From Zingiber officinale (taxonomy: Eukaryota > Streptophyta > Magnoliopsida > Zingiberales > Zingiberaceae), in assembly GCF_018446385.1 (NCBI RefSeq), contig NC_056000.1, positions 50,004,722 through 50,068,721 on the forward strand: 64,000 nucleotides of DNA. Reading direction: 5' to 3'. Shown here one piece after another: positions 44,917-57,339 of this stretch (its first letter is position 1; each line of letters starts with the position of its first letter). A program made the position numbers and the translations under genes. The notes beneath the pieces were generated by a model, which was not told the origin of the DNA, did no database searches, and saw only the letters and a program-made list of their open reading frames with translations.

Positions 44917-46557
44917 TGTTGGATCAGAAAGACGCTAGAGGGGGGAGTGAATAACGTTCTTCAAAATTGTGACTAAAAACATGTACGCGGCGGAAGAATA
45001 AAGGAGGAAAAGAAACAGAGAAACCAAGCACTAACACAAATAGTTTTATTTGGTTTGGAGCCTTCGACGACTTCTACTCCAAGGCCCGCACTCGTCTAGT
45101 ACTTTCGTTGGGCAATCCATAAATAGTTTGAATGATTACATAAATATAAGAACTAAAAGCAATGTTACCGACAATAAAGAAAATAAGAAAGCCTTGATCG
45201 TCGGTTGTCGGAAGAGCTTCACAGCGTCGTAGGAGCTTTTTCAGAGCATTGCGCAAGAATGAAAGTCGTAACAATTGATGTTTTTTAAGCTCCTGATCGA
45301 AGGCCCTTACATAGGGTCATTTCGGGCGCTTGGAACCCCTCTGGGCCCCTGGGCCACGTGGTTCGGCCAGTCAACGTGCTCCACCTCAGCTTCTAGATGA
45401 GTCTTTCAGTCCGAGCACTTGGACTAACTCCGGGCGCTCGGACTGCCCGGGTGCCAGCGGCACCAGCCCAAGCAAGCTGGTCCAAGCGCCCGGATCCCTT
45501 CTAGGCGCCCGGACTCCCCTTTTCTTTTGTAGTTTCTTCTCTGCAAAAAGGGTTAGTCTAGGCAATATAAAATATATTTACCCTGCAAAGCAGAATTATC
45601 ATAACACAATAAAATAAGAGTAGTAAGTCTTCTCGAGACCAAAATCTAGTTAAGGTTTCATCTTATATTTCCCAAATGAACATAAGCTAGACTAACGCCT
45701 ACAGTTCTCTCAATGGGGAACGCGCCCTCACTGATCTCTCCTCCAGTTACTTACCTTCACTTATTACTTGCAGTCGCTTGACTTGCCTTTGATCCACTAG
45801 TCTTCCTACCAATTGCTAGGTCCGCAGACCTAATTAGATTTCGACCGGTTGTCAAACCCCGTGGACCCAACCAGACTTCCCGCTAGATATCAGTCCCCGC
45901 AAACCTATCTGGACTTCCCACCAACTATCAGGTCCTGCAGACCTAGCTGGATTTCAGCCTGGTGTCAAGTCTTTCAGACCATTCAACTCCTGCACACTTA
46001 GTAAAGCAATTAAATTAAAAACACTCTAACTTTAAACCCTCTGTCATTCATCAAAACCTGAGTTAGATTATTAGTGCAAATTGTACTAACAATCTCTTCC
46101 TTTTTGATACAATGACAACCTGGGTTAAAGTTAGAAAAAAAATAATATTGAGACAATATGTAAAAAAGCAAACAAATGATCTTAGTTTGTTTTGTATTTA
46201 TTTTATGTGATCAAATTTATTTGTTATTTTTCTACATTAAACCTTACCCTCTCCTTTTGACATTTATAAACCAAAAACTAGGGTAAAGGAAGTACAAGCA
46301 TACAAATAATGTCAGACAGTAATGTAGAAAATAACTGAAAGTAAATGCTTTGTATATCTCAGACTTAGGGAGAGGTTTGAACAAAAAGTTCCAAGTCAAA
46401 TTCTAGGGGAAATTGAAAACATTTGAATTGACTTTTTCAAAAAATTTGTAAGTAAAGTATGAGAAAACTTTTGTCAAAGATTTCTAAGTAACAAGGCTGT
46501 TAACTTGCTAAACTGTTGACTTAGCAGACTGGTCTAGGCGCTCGGACCCCCCCGGGG
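44917..46557 (-). mobile_element. LTR (44917-46091) and adjoining internal part of a Copia-type element, minus strand
   Basis: The LTR begins TGTTGGATCAGAAAGACG and ends TTGTACTAACA at 46091. It is followed by ATCTCTTCCTTTTTGAT, the complement of a polypurine tract, so this is the right-hand (3') LTR of a minus-strand element. It resembles in layout the LTRs at 56930 and 54631 (GCTAGAGGGGG...GAATA start, TGATG-type end). It carries several GGCGCCCGGAC-like motifs (45430-45530). The internal part, 46092-46557, is AT-rich without coding sequence and is cut by the Copia element at 46558. Confidence 0.65.
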
Positions 46558-48960
46558 TGTTGGAGTGTATACTGAAAGCCTAAGCTTTGTAAACATTTAT
46601 TATGAATAAAGAATCACATTTGGTCTAATTGTCTACATTTGTTTGTAGTTGTTCATTTAATTTATATTGTAGATAACATAGTATGTGGTGTCACATACAG
46701 AAGATGATGTTATCAGTACCTTATAAATTATAAACAGTAGCTCACGACCAAAATGGAAAAGGAACAAACCATTAGAAGGTCGTAGTGTAATTAGGTATTA
46801 GTTTATCTTGACTATATAATTACACTAGTACACTCAGAGTGTATTGAGTAGGACCATTTGAGGTCGTTTCTTTTATACTGACTTTATAAAGGAACAAAGA
46901 CCTCAGTTATTATGGAAGTGTGTGCTCTTAATCCTAATATAATAACAATCACATATATTTGATATTTATTTCTTTAATTTATCAATGGGTGAGATTTAGT
47001 TCGTTGAATCAATAAACCCGATAAGTTGGGAAATGGTATCACTTATAGTGTGTGTTGTTGATTATAGAAGGAAACTGTGTCCTAGAGATACTAGGTTGAT
47101 AATGTCCTCAAGAGGAGCTCATAAAGATTGTCATGTTAAACCCTCAGCAAGTGGACTTAGTCCGACATGACAATAAGGTTGAGTGGTACTACTCTTGGAC
47201 TTAGATATTAATTAAATGAGTTGTCAGTAACTCACTTAATTAGTGGACATTCGATATCTTAAACACAGGGAGACTAACACACTCATAATAAGAAGGAGCC
47301 CAAAAATGTAATTTGGGATTGGTGCGGTAGTTCAATGATAGTTCTCTAGTGGAATGAATTATCATTGATAAAATTAAGTTGTGTGTTCGGGGCGAACACG
47401 GGATGCTTAATTTTATCGGGAGACCAAAACCAATTCCTCCTCTCGGTCCCTATCGTAGCCTCTTATTTGTAGAGTTATATACCCACCTATACCCACCTTC
47501 TATACCCACCAATAAGGGGTCGGCCAAGCTAGCTTGGGGCCGGCTTAGGTATAATATTTGGTGGCCGGCCCTAGCTTGAACCCAAGCTAGTGGGGGCCGG
47601 CCAAATTAGATTTAAAAGGGATTTTAATTTTAATTTTTATTATGTGGAAGAAATAATTTATTAAAGAGAATTAAAATTAAAATATCTCTCTTGTAAAAGA
47701 TCTACAAAAGATTAAAGAAAGAGATTAGATCTCTTTCCTTATTTGTAGATTGGAGAGATGTTTTATTTTCTCTTTAAAAATTATTCACATGTTGATAAAA
47801 TTAAAATTATAGAAATTTCCTTTTATTAACCATGAAGAGATTTTAAAGAGAAATTTTATTTTTTAAAATTTCCGGAAACAAATTAGGAAGTTTTAATTAT
47901 TGATTAAAACTTGTCCAATTTGTTCTCCAATGATGTGGCCGGCCATTGAAGATTGATTTGGAAAATTTATTTTATTTTTATAAATTAAATCATGTCAAGG
48001 AAATTGAGGAAATTTTATTGTAATTAAATTTCCTAATTTGCCTAGGCCAAGGAATATAAAAGAAGGGGTGAGGGTGCCTTCATGAGATACAACCTCTATT
48101 ATTTTCTCTCCCTCTTTTGTTCCTAGGTGTGGCCGGCCATCCTCTCCTTCTCTTCCTCTTGTGGTGGCCGAACCTCTCTCCCTTCCTTGGAGCTCTTGTG
48201 GTGGCTGGATACTACTTGGAGAAGAAGAAGAAGAAGGAGAGAAAGCTAGCATCTCTTGGAGCTTGGTTAGTATTTTGGTTTTCTTCTTTGGTGAAGTTCT
48301 TCCTTTGTGGCCGAACCTTGCTTGGAGGAGAAGAAGGTGGTTGGTGGTTTCTCATCTCGGTAGATCGTTGCCCACACAACGTCCGAGGTTAGAAGAGGAA
48401 TACGGTAGAAGATCAAGAGGTTTTTCTACAAGGTATATCTAGTAATTTTTCTTTCCGCATCATACTAGTTATTTATGGAAATAATACCAAATACAAGAGG
48501 CTTACGTTCTAGTATTTCGAATATATTTTTCGATGTTGTGTTCTTTTGTTTTCTTTCTTTTCCTTGTGATTTGATTGTTCTCTTTGGTTAACCTAAAGTT
48601 ATTTTAGGAAATTAAATATTAGCTTTCTATTAAAGGTTTTGTCTAGTCGGTGGTGGTTGCTCCCATATCCAAGAAGGTCATGTGCCTCGCCACGTCAGTA
48701 CTGGGAACCAATTATGGAAATTAATATTTAATGGAATTAATAACTTAAGGAGACTTGGGTCGAACGTGTTAAGTTCCGCAGGAGATCCAAGTCAAAACCT
48801 AAAAGAACAAATAGATTAAGTTTTGGATCAAACGTGTTAAGTTCCGCAGGCGATCCAAAATTTAATTTAAAAGAACACATGGTAGCTAGGAAAAGGTTCA
48901 GACCTTTGTACAAAATTTTTGTACAGTGGAACCTCTAGGTTTTCCGAGTAGCAACCAACA
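46558..48960 (+). repeat. Left LTR of the Copia element
   Basis: The family is the same as the LTRs at 1-4097, 1130-3510 and 15270-17823. A TATA box TATAAAAG is at 48055-48062. The paired U5 hairpins are at 48755-48790 and 48821-48860. A palindromic TTTGTACAAAATTTTTGTAC segment lies about 45 bp before the right end. U3 holds a long inverted repeat around CTAGCTTGG...CCAAGCTAG with GGCCGGCC blocks. Confidence 0.9.
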
Positions 48961-50059
48961 ATTGGTATCAGAGCTAGGGTTTTGCCTTTTGGTATTTGGT
49001 ATTAGTTTAATTATGCACATGTCATACATAATTTAGGCAGGTTAATAGTAGGATGTGCTAACTCTATGGACGCAGGATCCAACTATTATGGCTTTTAGTT
49101 AATTATGTGTGTGATTGGACCCTTGGACATGTCAAGGGCAATTTATATGTGTGTGCATGATTGTATTAAAATACAGCAGAAGCTGTATTTAGTTTTATTA
49201 GGATTTTATTTTTGATCTAGATACATGTACATTCCTTTTATGGAATATAGGATCAAAATGTAAAATTCTATTTATGTCACGGATCGAATCTTGCAAAGCG
49301 TGGAACCTTCTAAGGACCAGAGGCGCAGCGGAACTAGGAGCAAGATGGATGCGACAGCTAGACCCGGAGGCGGTGGCCAAATATGGCAGCAGCTTGGGAT
49401 GACAACACACGGAGGACAATTAAGAGATAAAAGCCATAATAGTTGAAAATTAAAATTTCTATTTATTGCTTTTATATTGTGCTGTGTGTGCATGTTAGTT
49501 TACAAGTTTAGTAGGCTAGCATAGTTAAAATTCCTCATTTATAAATAACTAAGTGGGAGAGGGATTTTTAAATAAATCCCATGGTCTCCATTACTGGTTT
49601 GTAAGTGATGCAAACAAGCTTGCGCGTTGGCTCTGAGTGCCTTCCTCCATAACGGATGAGCTTGTTTGTGGATCACTAGAACATACTTCCATTTTTGGAT
49701 GACTATAGAAAATTAATTAAGAGCGTGTGATCTTCCCCAACGGAAGGGGCATAATCTTATTAATGGACTTAGTGTCAAGTAATGGTATACACTTAGACAC
49801 ATCTAATAGTATCCTCCCCAACGGAGTCACTATTATTATTTGTGTGACCAAATAATACCAACTATTAATTTTATTTGTCAAAAAGTTAGGTTGACAAGAT
49901 AATAAAATTAATGGGTTAAAACCCTCCTTTTACAAATGTTGAATTTGTATACGTCCACACTAACGTGGCATACAAAATTCACGGTGTGATGAGGTGTTTG
50001 TTAATTTAAAATAGTATTGTTTGAGGAATCAATATTATTCTAAATTTAGAGTTCTGACC

Positions 50060-50860
50060 AAAAGTTATTTGTGATTCTTAGGATGACTTTCAACCCATCG
50101 TCCATCATACTTCAACAAAATAGACTTCGGACCTAATTACATAGATTGGAAAAGGAACCGACATTGTTCTTACAAGCTATAAATTTGTCTGATTGAACCT
50201 TGTCCCGATGCACCCATCGTGAATCTACCCAAGAGGAGATTGAATATCATAAGAGATGGGTAAAGGCGGATGAGATGGCGCGGTGTTACATTTGGCTTCA
50301 ATGTCAAATGTATTGCAACATCAAGATTTAACCATGTCTTATGATATTATGAACAATCTCAAGGAGCTCTTTGGTCATCGTGATAGGGCTTCTAGACAAG
50401 AAGCTATGAGAAAGATAATGACACCACCATGCAAGAGGGTACTCTGTAAGGGATCATATCCTAAAGATGATGGCTTATCCGAACGAGATACAGATCTTTG
50501 GAGGAGAAATTGATGGGAAACCCAGATCGATATGATCCTCCAAACGCTACCTAGAAGTTTTGAGCAGTTCACCGAACTATAATATGAATAAAAGGATTTA
50601 TTCATTAGGGAAACTACTGATGCAGCTGAAGGATTATTTCGTCACAATTCTCAAATTCACTTTTTGAAAATGGTTCTACTTCTAAACCGAAGGAAAGAAG
50701 AAGAAGAAACAAGTGGCTCAAGAAAGAAAGTGAATAAATCTCAGAGTACGGATTTAAAGCTAGAGTGAAGAAGCCAAGGGCAAGTGCTTCATCCGCAAGC
50801 AGGCAGGAAGGCGGACTGTTCTCGTAGGAACCAAAACAAAGGTATATCTCATGCTCGTTG
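50060..50860 (+). pseudogene. Copia gag region (fossil)
   Basis: Recognised by short conserved pieces in the expected order: TQEEIEYHKRWVKADEMAR, YDIMNNLKELFGHRDRASRQ and EAMRKIMTPP. This is the UBN2-type gag of plant Copia elements. The reading frame is broken in several places. Confidence 0.7.
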
Positions 50861-50867
50861 TTGAAAC

Positions 50868-52740
50868 ATGTTTAGCGGTGTTATCTACCAAAACCTGGTG
50901 TGTAGATACGGAGCCATTGATCATGTCTGCAATTCCTTGCAGGGGTTCCAGAAAACCCGACGACTATCTGAAGGGGAGATTACCGTCGACATGGGCAATG
51001 CTAGTAAGGTGGCAGCTGTGGCAGTGGTAGACGTCTACTTGTCTTTTAGTAGAAATAGAAATTTGGTTTTAAGAAATTGTCTTTATGTACCCAGTTTTAG
51101 AAAGAATTTAATTTCAGTTTCTAAACTGTTTATAGATGGATATTCAATTTCTTTCAGTAACGATGTAGTTATTAAAAGAAATAAAGTGATTATCTGTTCT
51201 GGTGCATTAGTTGGCAATTTGTACATTTTAAATCCAATTTCTTCCACAAAGCAAAACATGGAAATTTATAACTCATCTTCTAATTCTAATAAGAGAAAAG
51301 AACCTTCAGAAATAAACCAAGCATATCTTTGGCATCTAAGACTTGGTCATATTAATTTAAGTAGGATTCAGAGGCTTATAGCCGATGGACTTTTGAGTTC
51401 ATTAGAGTTGGAAAATTTTCCAACTTGTGAATCTTGCTTAGAAGGTAAAATGACCAAGAGGCCGTTCAAGGCCAAGGGGTATAGAGCCAAAGAAGTGTTA
51501 GAGTTGGTTCACTCTGATTTGTGTGGTCCTATGTCTGTCCAGGCAAGAGGAGGTTTTGAATATTTTGTCTCTTTCATAGACGATTATTCAAGATATGGAT
51601 ACATTTACCTAATGCGCCGTAAGTCCGAGTGCTTTGACAAGTTCAAAGAATACAAGGCTGATGTGGAGAAACGATTAGGTAAAAGTATCAAGACACTACG
51701 ATCTGATCGTGGTGGCGAATACCTCTTAGGAGAGTTTAGGAATTACTTATCGAGGTCGGATTCAATCCCAATTGTCTGCACCTGGAACACCCCAACAGAA
51801 TGGTGTAGCAGAACGAAGGAATAGGACTCTTATGGAGATGGTTAGATCGATGATGAGTTATTCATAATTACCAAATTCGTTTTGGGGATATGCTCTGGAA
51901 ACAGCAGTATACGTTCTGAACTTAGTACCTTCTAAATCAGTTTCTTCTACTCCCATAGAATTGTGGAATGGGCGAAAACCCAGTCTAAGACATATTCGGA
52001 TTTGGGGTAGTCCAGCACATGTGCTGAAACCAGATGCTAATAAATTAGAATCTCGTACAGAAGTTCGCGTGTTTGTAGGATATCCCAAAGGAACGAAAGG
52101 TGATTTATTTTATAGTCCTAAAGACCAGAAGGTCATTGTTAGCACCAATGCCCAGTTTTTAGAAGAAGACTATATAATGGATCACAAGCCCAGTAGTAAA
52201 GTTATTTTAGAAGAACTTAGAGAGGACATGTCTACTTCAGTACCAACAGTACAAGATGAAGTACCACAAGAGACTGCAACACGTGTCACACATGATACAC
52301 AACCACAGACAGTGCCTCGTCGTAGTGGGAGGGTTGTGAGGCAGCCTGAAAGATTCATGTTTTTGGGAGAGTCTTCGGACTTGATCCCGGGTAAACATGA
52401 ACCTGATCCCAGGTCATATGACGAAGCACTCCAAGATACAGATGCAGCATCTTGGCAAAAGGCGATGAATTCTGAAATAGAGTCAATGTACTCTAATAAA
52501 GTCTGGGAGCTTGTAGAACCACCTGATGGTGTAAAAGCCATTGGATGTAAGTGGATCTACAAAAGGAAAAGAGGGACAGACGGGAAGGTAGAAACCTTCA
52601 AAGTTAGGCTTGTTGCAAAAGGGTACACTCAAAAAGAGGGAATCGATTATGAGGAGACCTTTTCACCGGTAGCCATGCTTAAGTCTATCCGGATACTCTT
52701 ATCCATTGCTGCTCATATGGATTATGAGATTTGGCAAATG
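50868..52740 (+). pseudogene. Copia pol region: GAG-pre-integrase, integrase, start of RT (fossil)
   Basis: The open stretch 50868-51824 has the GAG-pre-integrase motif HLRLGHINLSRIQRL with CESCLEGKM, then integrase pieces HSDLCGPMS, FIDDYSRYGYIYLM and RSDRGGEY. The stretch 51961-52758 has integrase C-terminal text (FVGYPKGTKGDLFYSP), a Pro/Thr-rich spacer, and the first RT block (WELVEPPDGVKAIGCKWIYK, LVAKGYTQKEGIDYEETFSP). The order integrase before RT is diagnostic for Copia. No RNase H was seen. Confidence 0.85.
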
Positions 52741-52742
52741 CT

Positions 52743-52880
52743 TAAAACATTTGAATAGACTTTTTCAAAAAATTTGTAAGTAAAGTATGAGAAAACTTTT
52801 GTCAAAGATTTCTAAGTAACAAGGCTGTTAACTTGCTAAACTGTTGACTTAGCAGACTGGTCTAGGTGCCCGGGCCCCCC
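52743..52880 (+). repeat. Second copy of the sequence left of the Copia element
   Basis: Bases 52743-52880 repeat 46415-46557 almost exactly (AAAACATTTGAATTGAC-like start, then TAACAAGGCTGTTAACTTGC and GACTTAGCAGACTGGTCTAG). The two copies enclose the Copia element. At about 140 bp this is far longer than a target-site duplication. Confidence 0.9.
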
Positions 52881-52895
52881 CCCCCCCCCCCCCGG
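52870..52895. repeat. Poly-C run
   Basis: An interrupted run of about 20 cytosines follows the repeated flank. Such runs are prone to sequencing and assembly error, which matters for reading the junction. Confidence 0.85.
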
Positions 52896-53391
52896 GGGTC
52901 TCCAGGGTGCCCCGGGCTCACGCCCTGTCGGATGGCTGATTTAGCCCGGTCCGAGCGCCTGGACCTGGTCTAGGCGCTTGGACCAGAAACCTTATCGCTT
53001 TGCCAACTATCGCGATTTGTTGCCACATGGATAAAATTTTATCCATGCCAGGCTCCCGGAACCCTTCCAGGCGCTTGATCAAGGTTATAAATACAACCCC
53101 GATTCCAATAGCTAAACAGAACACATGTAAACGATTCTTTTTCTCTTTAGTTTTGTAATTGAGTGCTTTAACTGCTATAAGAAACTTATCCGCCTGAAAG
53201 AGATTTATAGTTAGTTTTCAACGTCTTGGATTAGCAATCCCCTAATTGCAAATCAAGTAAACCTCTGTGCCTCTTTTTTTTTTTATTAAATTGGCTTGAA
53301 AAGTCGAGAAAGGTGTTTGTTTTTTATTGTGTAGGGCAATTCAACCCCTTTTACTGGCCGCAAGGGATCATCAAGTGGTATCAGAGCCCAA

Positions 53392-54320
53392 CTGCTTCAG
53401 AAGGACTAACCGTCAATCGAAGCATAGAAGATGATGGTCGGACTAAGCATCAACCCATCAAAGTTCGAGGGAGAGTTTGCGAACTGGGAAAAGAATATGG
53501 AAGTATTTTTAAAATTGCTTTCAAATTATTAATTATAATAAAGTATGGTTTTATAGCACCAAAGGACAAAGAAAAACATCATTGGACAAAAAAGGAGCAA
53601 ACTGACTTCGTGGCAAATGACAAGACAGAATTCTATCTGCTGAGTGTGTTACCACCACAAGAGGTCAACTAGATCAGAGCCTACGAGTTAGCCAAAGATC
53701 TCTGGAATAAATTCCTGGAACTACATGAAGGGACCTTGAAGGCAAAACTCGTAAGACGAGACCTGCTCCGGAACTTGATCAGCAACCTCCGATTAGAAGA
53801 AGGCGAAACTGTCGCACACCTCGACTTAAGAATCAAAGAACTCATCACTGATCTCACGAATCTTGGAGAAAAGGTAACCAACCGAGATTCACTAAGGTAT
53901 GCACTTAACACTTTTCCTAAGACTCATGAATGGTCAACCTTAGTAGATGCATATTACATCTCTAAGGATCTAGAAGTAAGCACATTGAAAGAATTATTTT
54001 CTACACTTGAAGTGTATGAAACTAGATGTGTAGATCTGAAGAAGGAGTCCAAGCACAACATTACCTTAATGGCAAAAATGGACGAATCTAAATCCGAAAT
54101 GTCCATCGATGATGATGAAACAACTTTTATGGTAAGAAAGTTCAAAAAGTTTATTAAAACTAATAAGTTTAATCAAATGCAGGGTAAAAAAAAGGAAAAG
54201 AAAGGTAAGATGCTACCACTGCAATGAAGAAGGCCACGTCAAAGATAACTGCCCAAAACTGAAGAACAAGGACAAGGACAAAGAAAAAGACAAAAGGGTG
54301 ACCCAGAAGAAGCACAAGAA
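53392..54320 (+). pseudogene. Copia-type gag with zinc knuckle (fossil)
   Basis: The gag core is recognised by TKKEQTDFVANDKTEFYLLS and by LVRRDLLRNLISNLRLEEGE, LDLRIKELITDLTNLGEKV and LRYALNTFPKTHEWSTLVDA (UBN2-type). A CX2CX4HX4C zinc knuckle (CYHCNEEGHVKDNC) follows at about 54215-54255 and a Lys/Asp-rich tail after it. It is broken in more than one place. Confidence 0.75.
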
Positions 54321-54630
54321 TTTAATAGTAACATGAGACGAAACATTGTCATCAGATTTGGACGTCGTTGCCTATGCCAGACTTGCATTGATGGCAAGCC
54401 ACCAAGAAGATGACGGAGCAAGTTCATCGAAGATGAGCATTGATGAAGAGGTAGCAACGTCAAAAAAAAGTAGCTCTACAGGGGGAGCATCAGAAATCGA
54501 CAAGGTATAAGTCAAGTACGGTCTCTACCTCCTTACCAGTTATTTAAATTTATTAAAATTTTATCAAAAAATTCCTATAAATTAGAAATAGATAACAAAA
54601 ATTTATTAAAAGAAAATAACGAGTTAAAGG

Positions 54631-55398
54631 TGTTAGGACCGTTGGCCGGCTAAAAGAGGGTTGAATAGCCCTGCACAAAAAACAAATGAACCCTTCTCGG
54701 ACTTAAAAGAACACTTGCATAAAACAATTAAATAAACTGAAAAAGCAAAGGCTCAGAGGATTTACTTGGTTACAATTGGGGAGGTTGTTAATCCAAAAAT
54801 AGAGTAGCACTAAATTCTCCTTCAGGCGGAGAAGCCTCTTTACAGCAGTGTAAGCACAGAAAATGAGAAGCTAAACTAGAAAGGAAAGCGCACAAGTGTT
54901 GTTTCAACAATTGCTTGTTATTTTCTAGGTTTTGGACCAAGGCTATATTTATAGCCTTGGTCGGGGCGACTAGAAGCGTTACAGGCGCCTGGAGTGGGAT
55001 AGAATTCTATCCCTGACGCAATGGTTAACATCCACGTCGAAATGAATAAAAATGGGTTCTGGGTGCCCGAACCCTAAAAGTCAATAGTGTTGACTTTTTT
55101 CGGTCTGAACCCTTTGCTCCAGTGCTGCTTGTCTCAGTCCGGGTCTTCCGCTCCGGCTTCTCATCCCTCGTAAATGTCGCGCGCTTCCTTCTCGTCCGCC
55201 CGCTTACTCTTCCGCAGCACCTCATCCCTCAAACGCACCGAGCTCGTTGGCTCTCTTTCATGTCATCTTTCTCGCTAGCTGCATCTTTTGCTCGACTTCC
55301 TGTGCTCCTAAGCTCCTGCACACTTAGACACAAGGTTAAACACAACAGAGCCTAACTTAACTTGTTTGATCACATCAAAATTATCTTGGATACCAATA
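54631..55398 (-). mobile_element. Solo LTR, minus strand, target repeat AAAGG
   Basis: The 768-bp insertion begins TGTTAGGACCGTTGG. AAAGG occurs at 54626-54630 and 55399-55403. Read on the minus strand, it parallels the LTR that starts near 56758 (GATGTGATCAAACAAGT..., CTCGGTGCGTTTGAGGGATG) and has a TATA region TATAAATATAGCC. It is therefore a relative inserted in the opposite direction into the surrounding element. The right edge (ACCAATA) departs from the usual CA end. Confidence 0.75.
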
Positions 55399-55399
55399 A

Positions 55400-56757
55400 A
55401 AGGGACCTTAGCAACATCTTTTCGGTTAGAGGATTTTGACAAACTAAAAATTGAAAATGAAAAATTAAAAGCATAAATAGACAAATTGAAAAATAACTAT
55501 TCATGTTCGAATATTCCTTGAAATTCAAAATTTAGAGGACTAAATTAGTACTTACGATATCATCAAAACTAAATCAAAAATTATTACCAAAATATATTCT
55601 AAAAAAATTTCTAATTAATTCAGTAGATAGGAACCTATATTGAATTTCAAAATCATGCTTAAATTGAAAAATCACCATCCATGCTTTAATTTTAATTTGA
55701 TTTCATTTTTTTAGCCTAGAATTGTCTAACAATTTTTAGTTTAATTTTTGTTCGAAATTAAGTAGATACTAATTTTTCTAAGCAAAATGAAATCATTTTC
55801 TAACTATAGAAAAATTTTCATAATTTTCTGTGCACTATCTTAATTTTTTTTAACAAAAATAATACTTTTTAAATTAAAATGATTTTGTAGGGTTATCTTT
55901 ATGAATTTTTTTTTGAAACCTTAACATTTTCTTTATTTAAGAAAACTTTTATGAAATTTTTTGACTGCTGATGAATTTTTGATAATTTTTTAACAAAAAT
56001 TATTTTTTTTATTTAAAAATAATTGTCAAAGTAATTTTTGTAAACTTGATTTTTTTTATGAACTCTTATTATGTTATCGATCAAATAAAAATTTTTAACA
56101 AAATTTTTAAATTTGTTAACCATTGTATTACTTTTCTATAAGTTTTTCAATAAAAGTCCTATTTTAAATATTAAAAATTCAAGTTTTCCTTTAATTTTCG
56201 AAAAATGTTTTTTTTATAAAAATACCTGCTTTATTACATTTTTTGAAAATTTTTCACAATTCTTTGAGCTTGGAAACTATTTTTAAACTTTCAAAAAATT
56301 AACTTTTTAAGAAGATAAATTATTATTGCTTAAATCATATCCATAATTTAATGAAATTTTTGTTCACAACTTTGATTATGTCGTTTTACCACTATAAAAA
56401 TTTTCAGAATTTTTTCATAATTAAAAATATTTTTCAAATTATTTTTCCCAAATTAGTTTATAAATTATAAAAATTCAGATTTTTTGAAATTTAAACTTCA
56501 TGATTTTCTGAATAATAGTTATTATACTTTTATCCTTTAAACTTTATTTTAAATTTATTTCAAGTTATTCTCATTTGTATACCCCTATTTTTAATGTGAT
56601 CAAAGGGGGAGAGTTAAAGGTTAAGTCTAAGAGGAGAGTGCATTTTTTATTTTTGCATATTTTTTAAATACAAAATATATACTTGCCATTTTTACTTTTA
56701 TTAATTTTTATTTTACCCTAACTTAACTTGGGTTGCTTTCATAAAAAAGGAGGAAAT
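55400..56757 (+). other. AT-rich internal region of the 52881 element
   Basis: It is A/T-rich, with TTTTT-AAAA blocks and no recognised coding domain, ending at the polypurine tract next to the right LTR. Confidence 0.6.
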
Positions 56758-57339
56758 TATAAGTACCCCGTGGTAGTTTTGATGTGATCAAACAAGTCAA
56801 GTTAGATCTTGTTGTGATTTGATGCCCTGTATCTGAATGTGTAGGAAGTTAGGAGCACAAAAAGTTGAACAAAAGAGATAGCTACCGAGAAGGACGATAT
56901 GGGAGAAAGTCGACGGGCTCGGTACGTTCTGTTGGGACCTTGACGTCCGCTAGAGGGGGGGTGAATAGCGTCTCACCCAAATCGGTCGCTTCCTATAATG
57001 TCAGTGCACAGCGGAAATACAAAAACAAATACTAACAAGAGAAAGCAAACCTAACACGTTGATTTAACATAGTTCGAAGATAAAGTTCCTACTCCATGGC
57101 TGTCCGTAAGGTGGACGATCCCGATCCATCGGTGGATGACTCCTCGGAAAACCTTCGGCTAGCTCAAGCTCCTTGTCGGTGGAGAAACCTCGCCACAAAC
57201 ACTTGAATACAAGCACACCGATCACACGAAGACTTGGGAGACTCTAATAGGCTTTAACCAAGTCTATTTCGTCAACAATGCCCAAGCACCCTGAGCTCCA
57301 TTAAATAGAGCTCGAGAGGAAAATAGTAAGTTGTTTTCC

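Larger units (their letters stand above)
46558..52740 (+). mobile_element. Copia retrotransposon with 2.4-kb LTR
   Basis: The left LTR (46558-48960, 2403 bp) has TG...CA ends (TGTTGGAGTGTATA...GCAACCAACA). The primer site TGGTATCAGAGC follows at about 48963, complementary to initiator tRNA-Met. A leader of about 1.1 kb, gag and pol in Copia order (GAG-pre-integrase, integrase, start of RT) follow. The element stops near 52740 with no right LTR. Instead, a second copy of the sequence that flanks it on the left appears there. It is broken, with several breaks in gag and pol. It is the only member of this LTR family in the window with internal sequence, so it defines the family as Copia. Confidence 0.85.
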
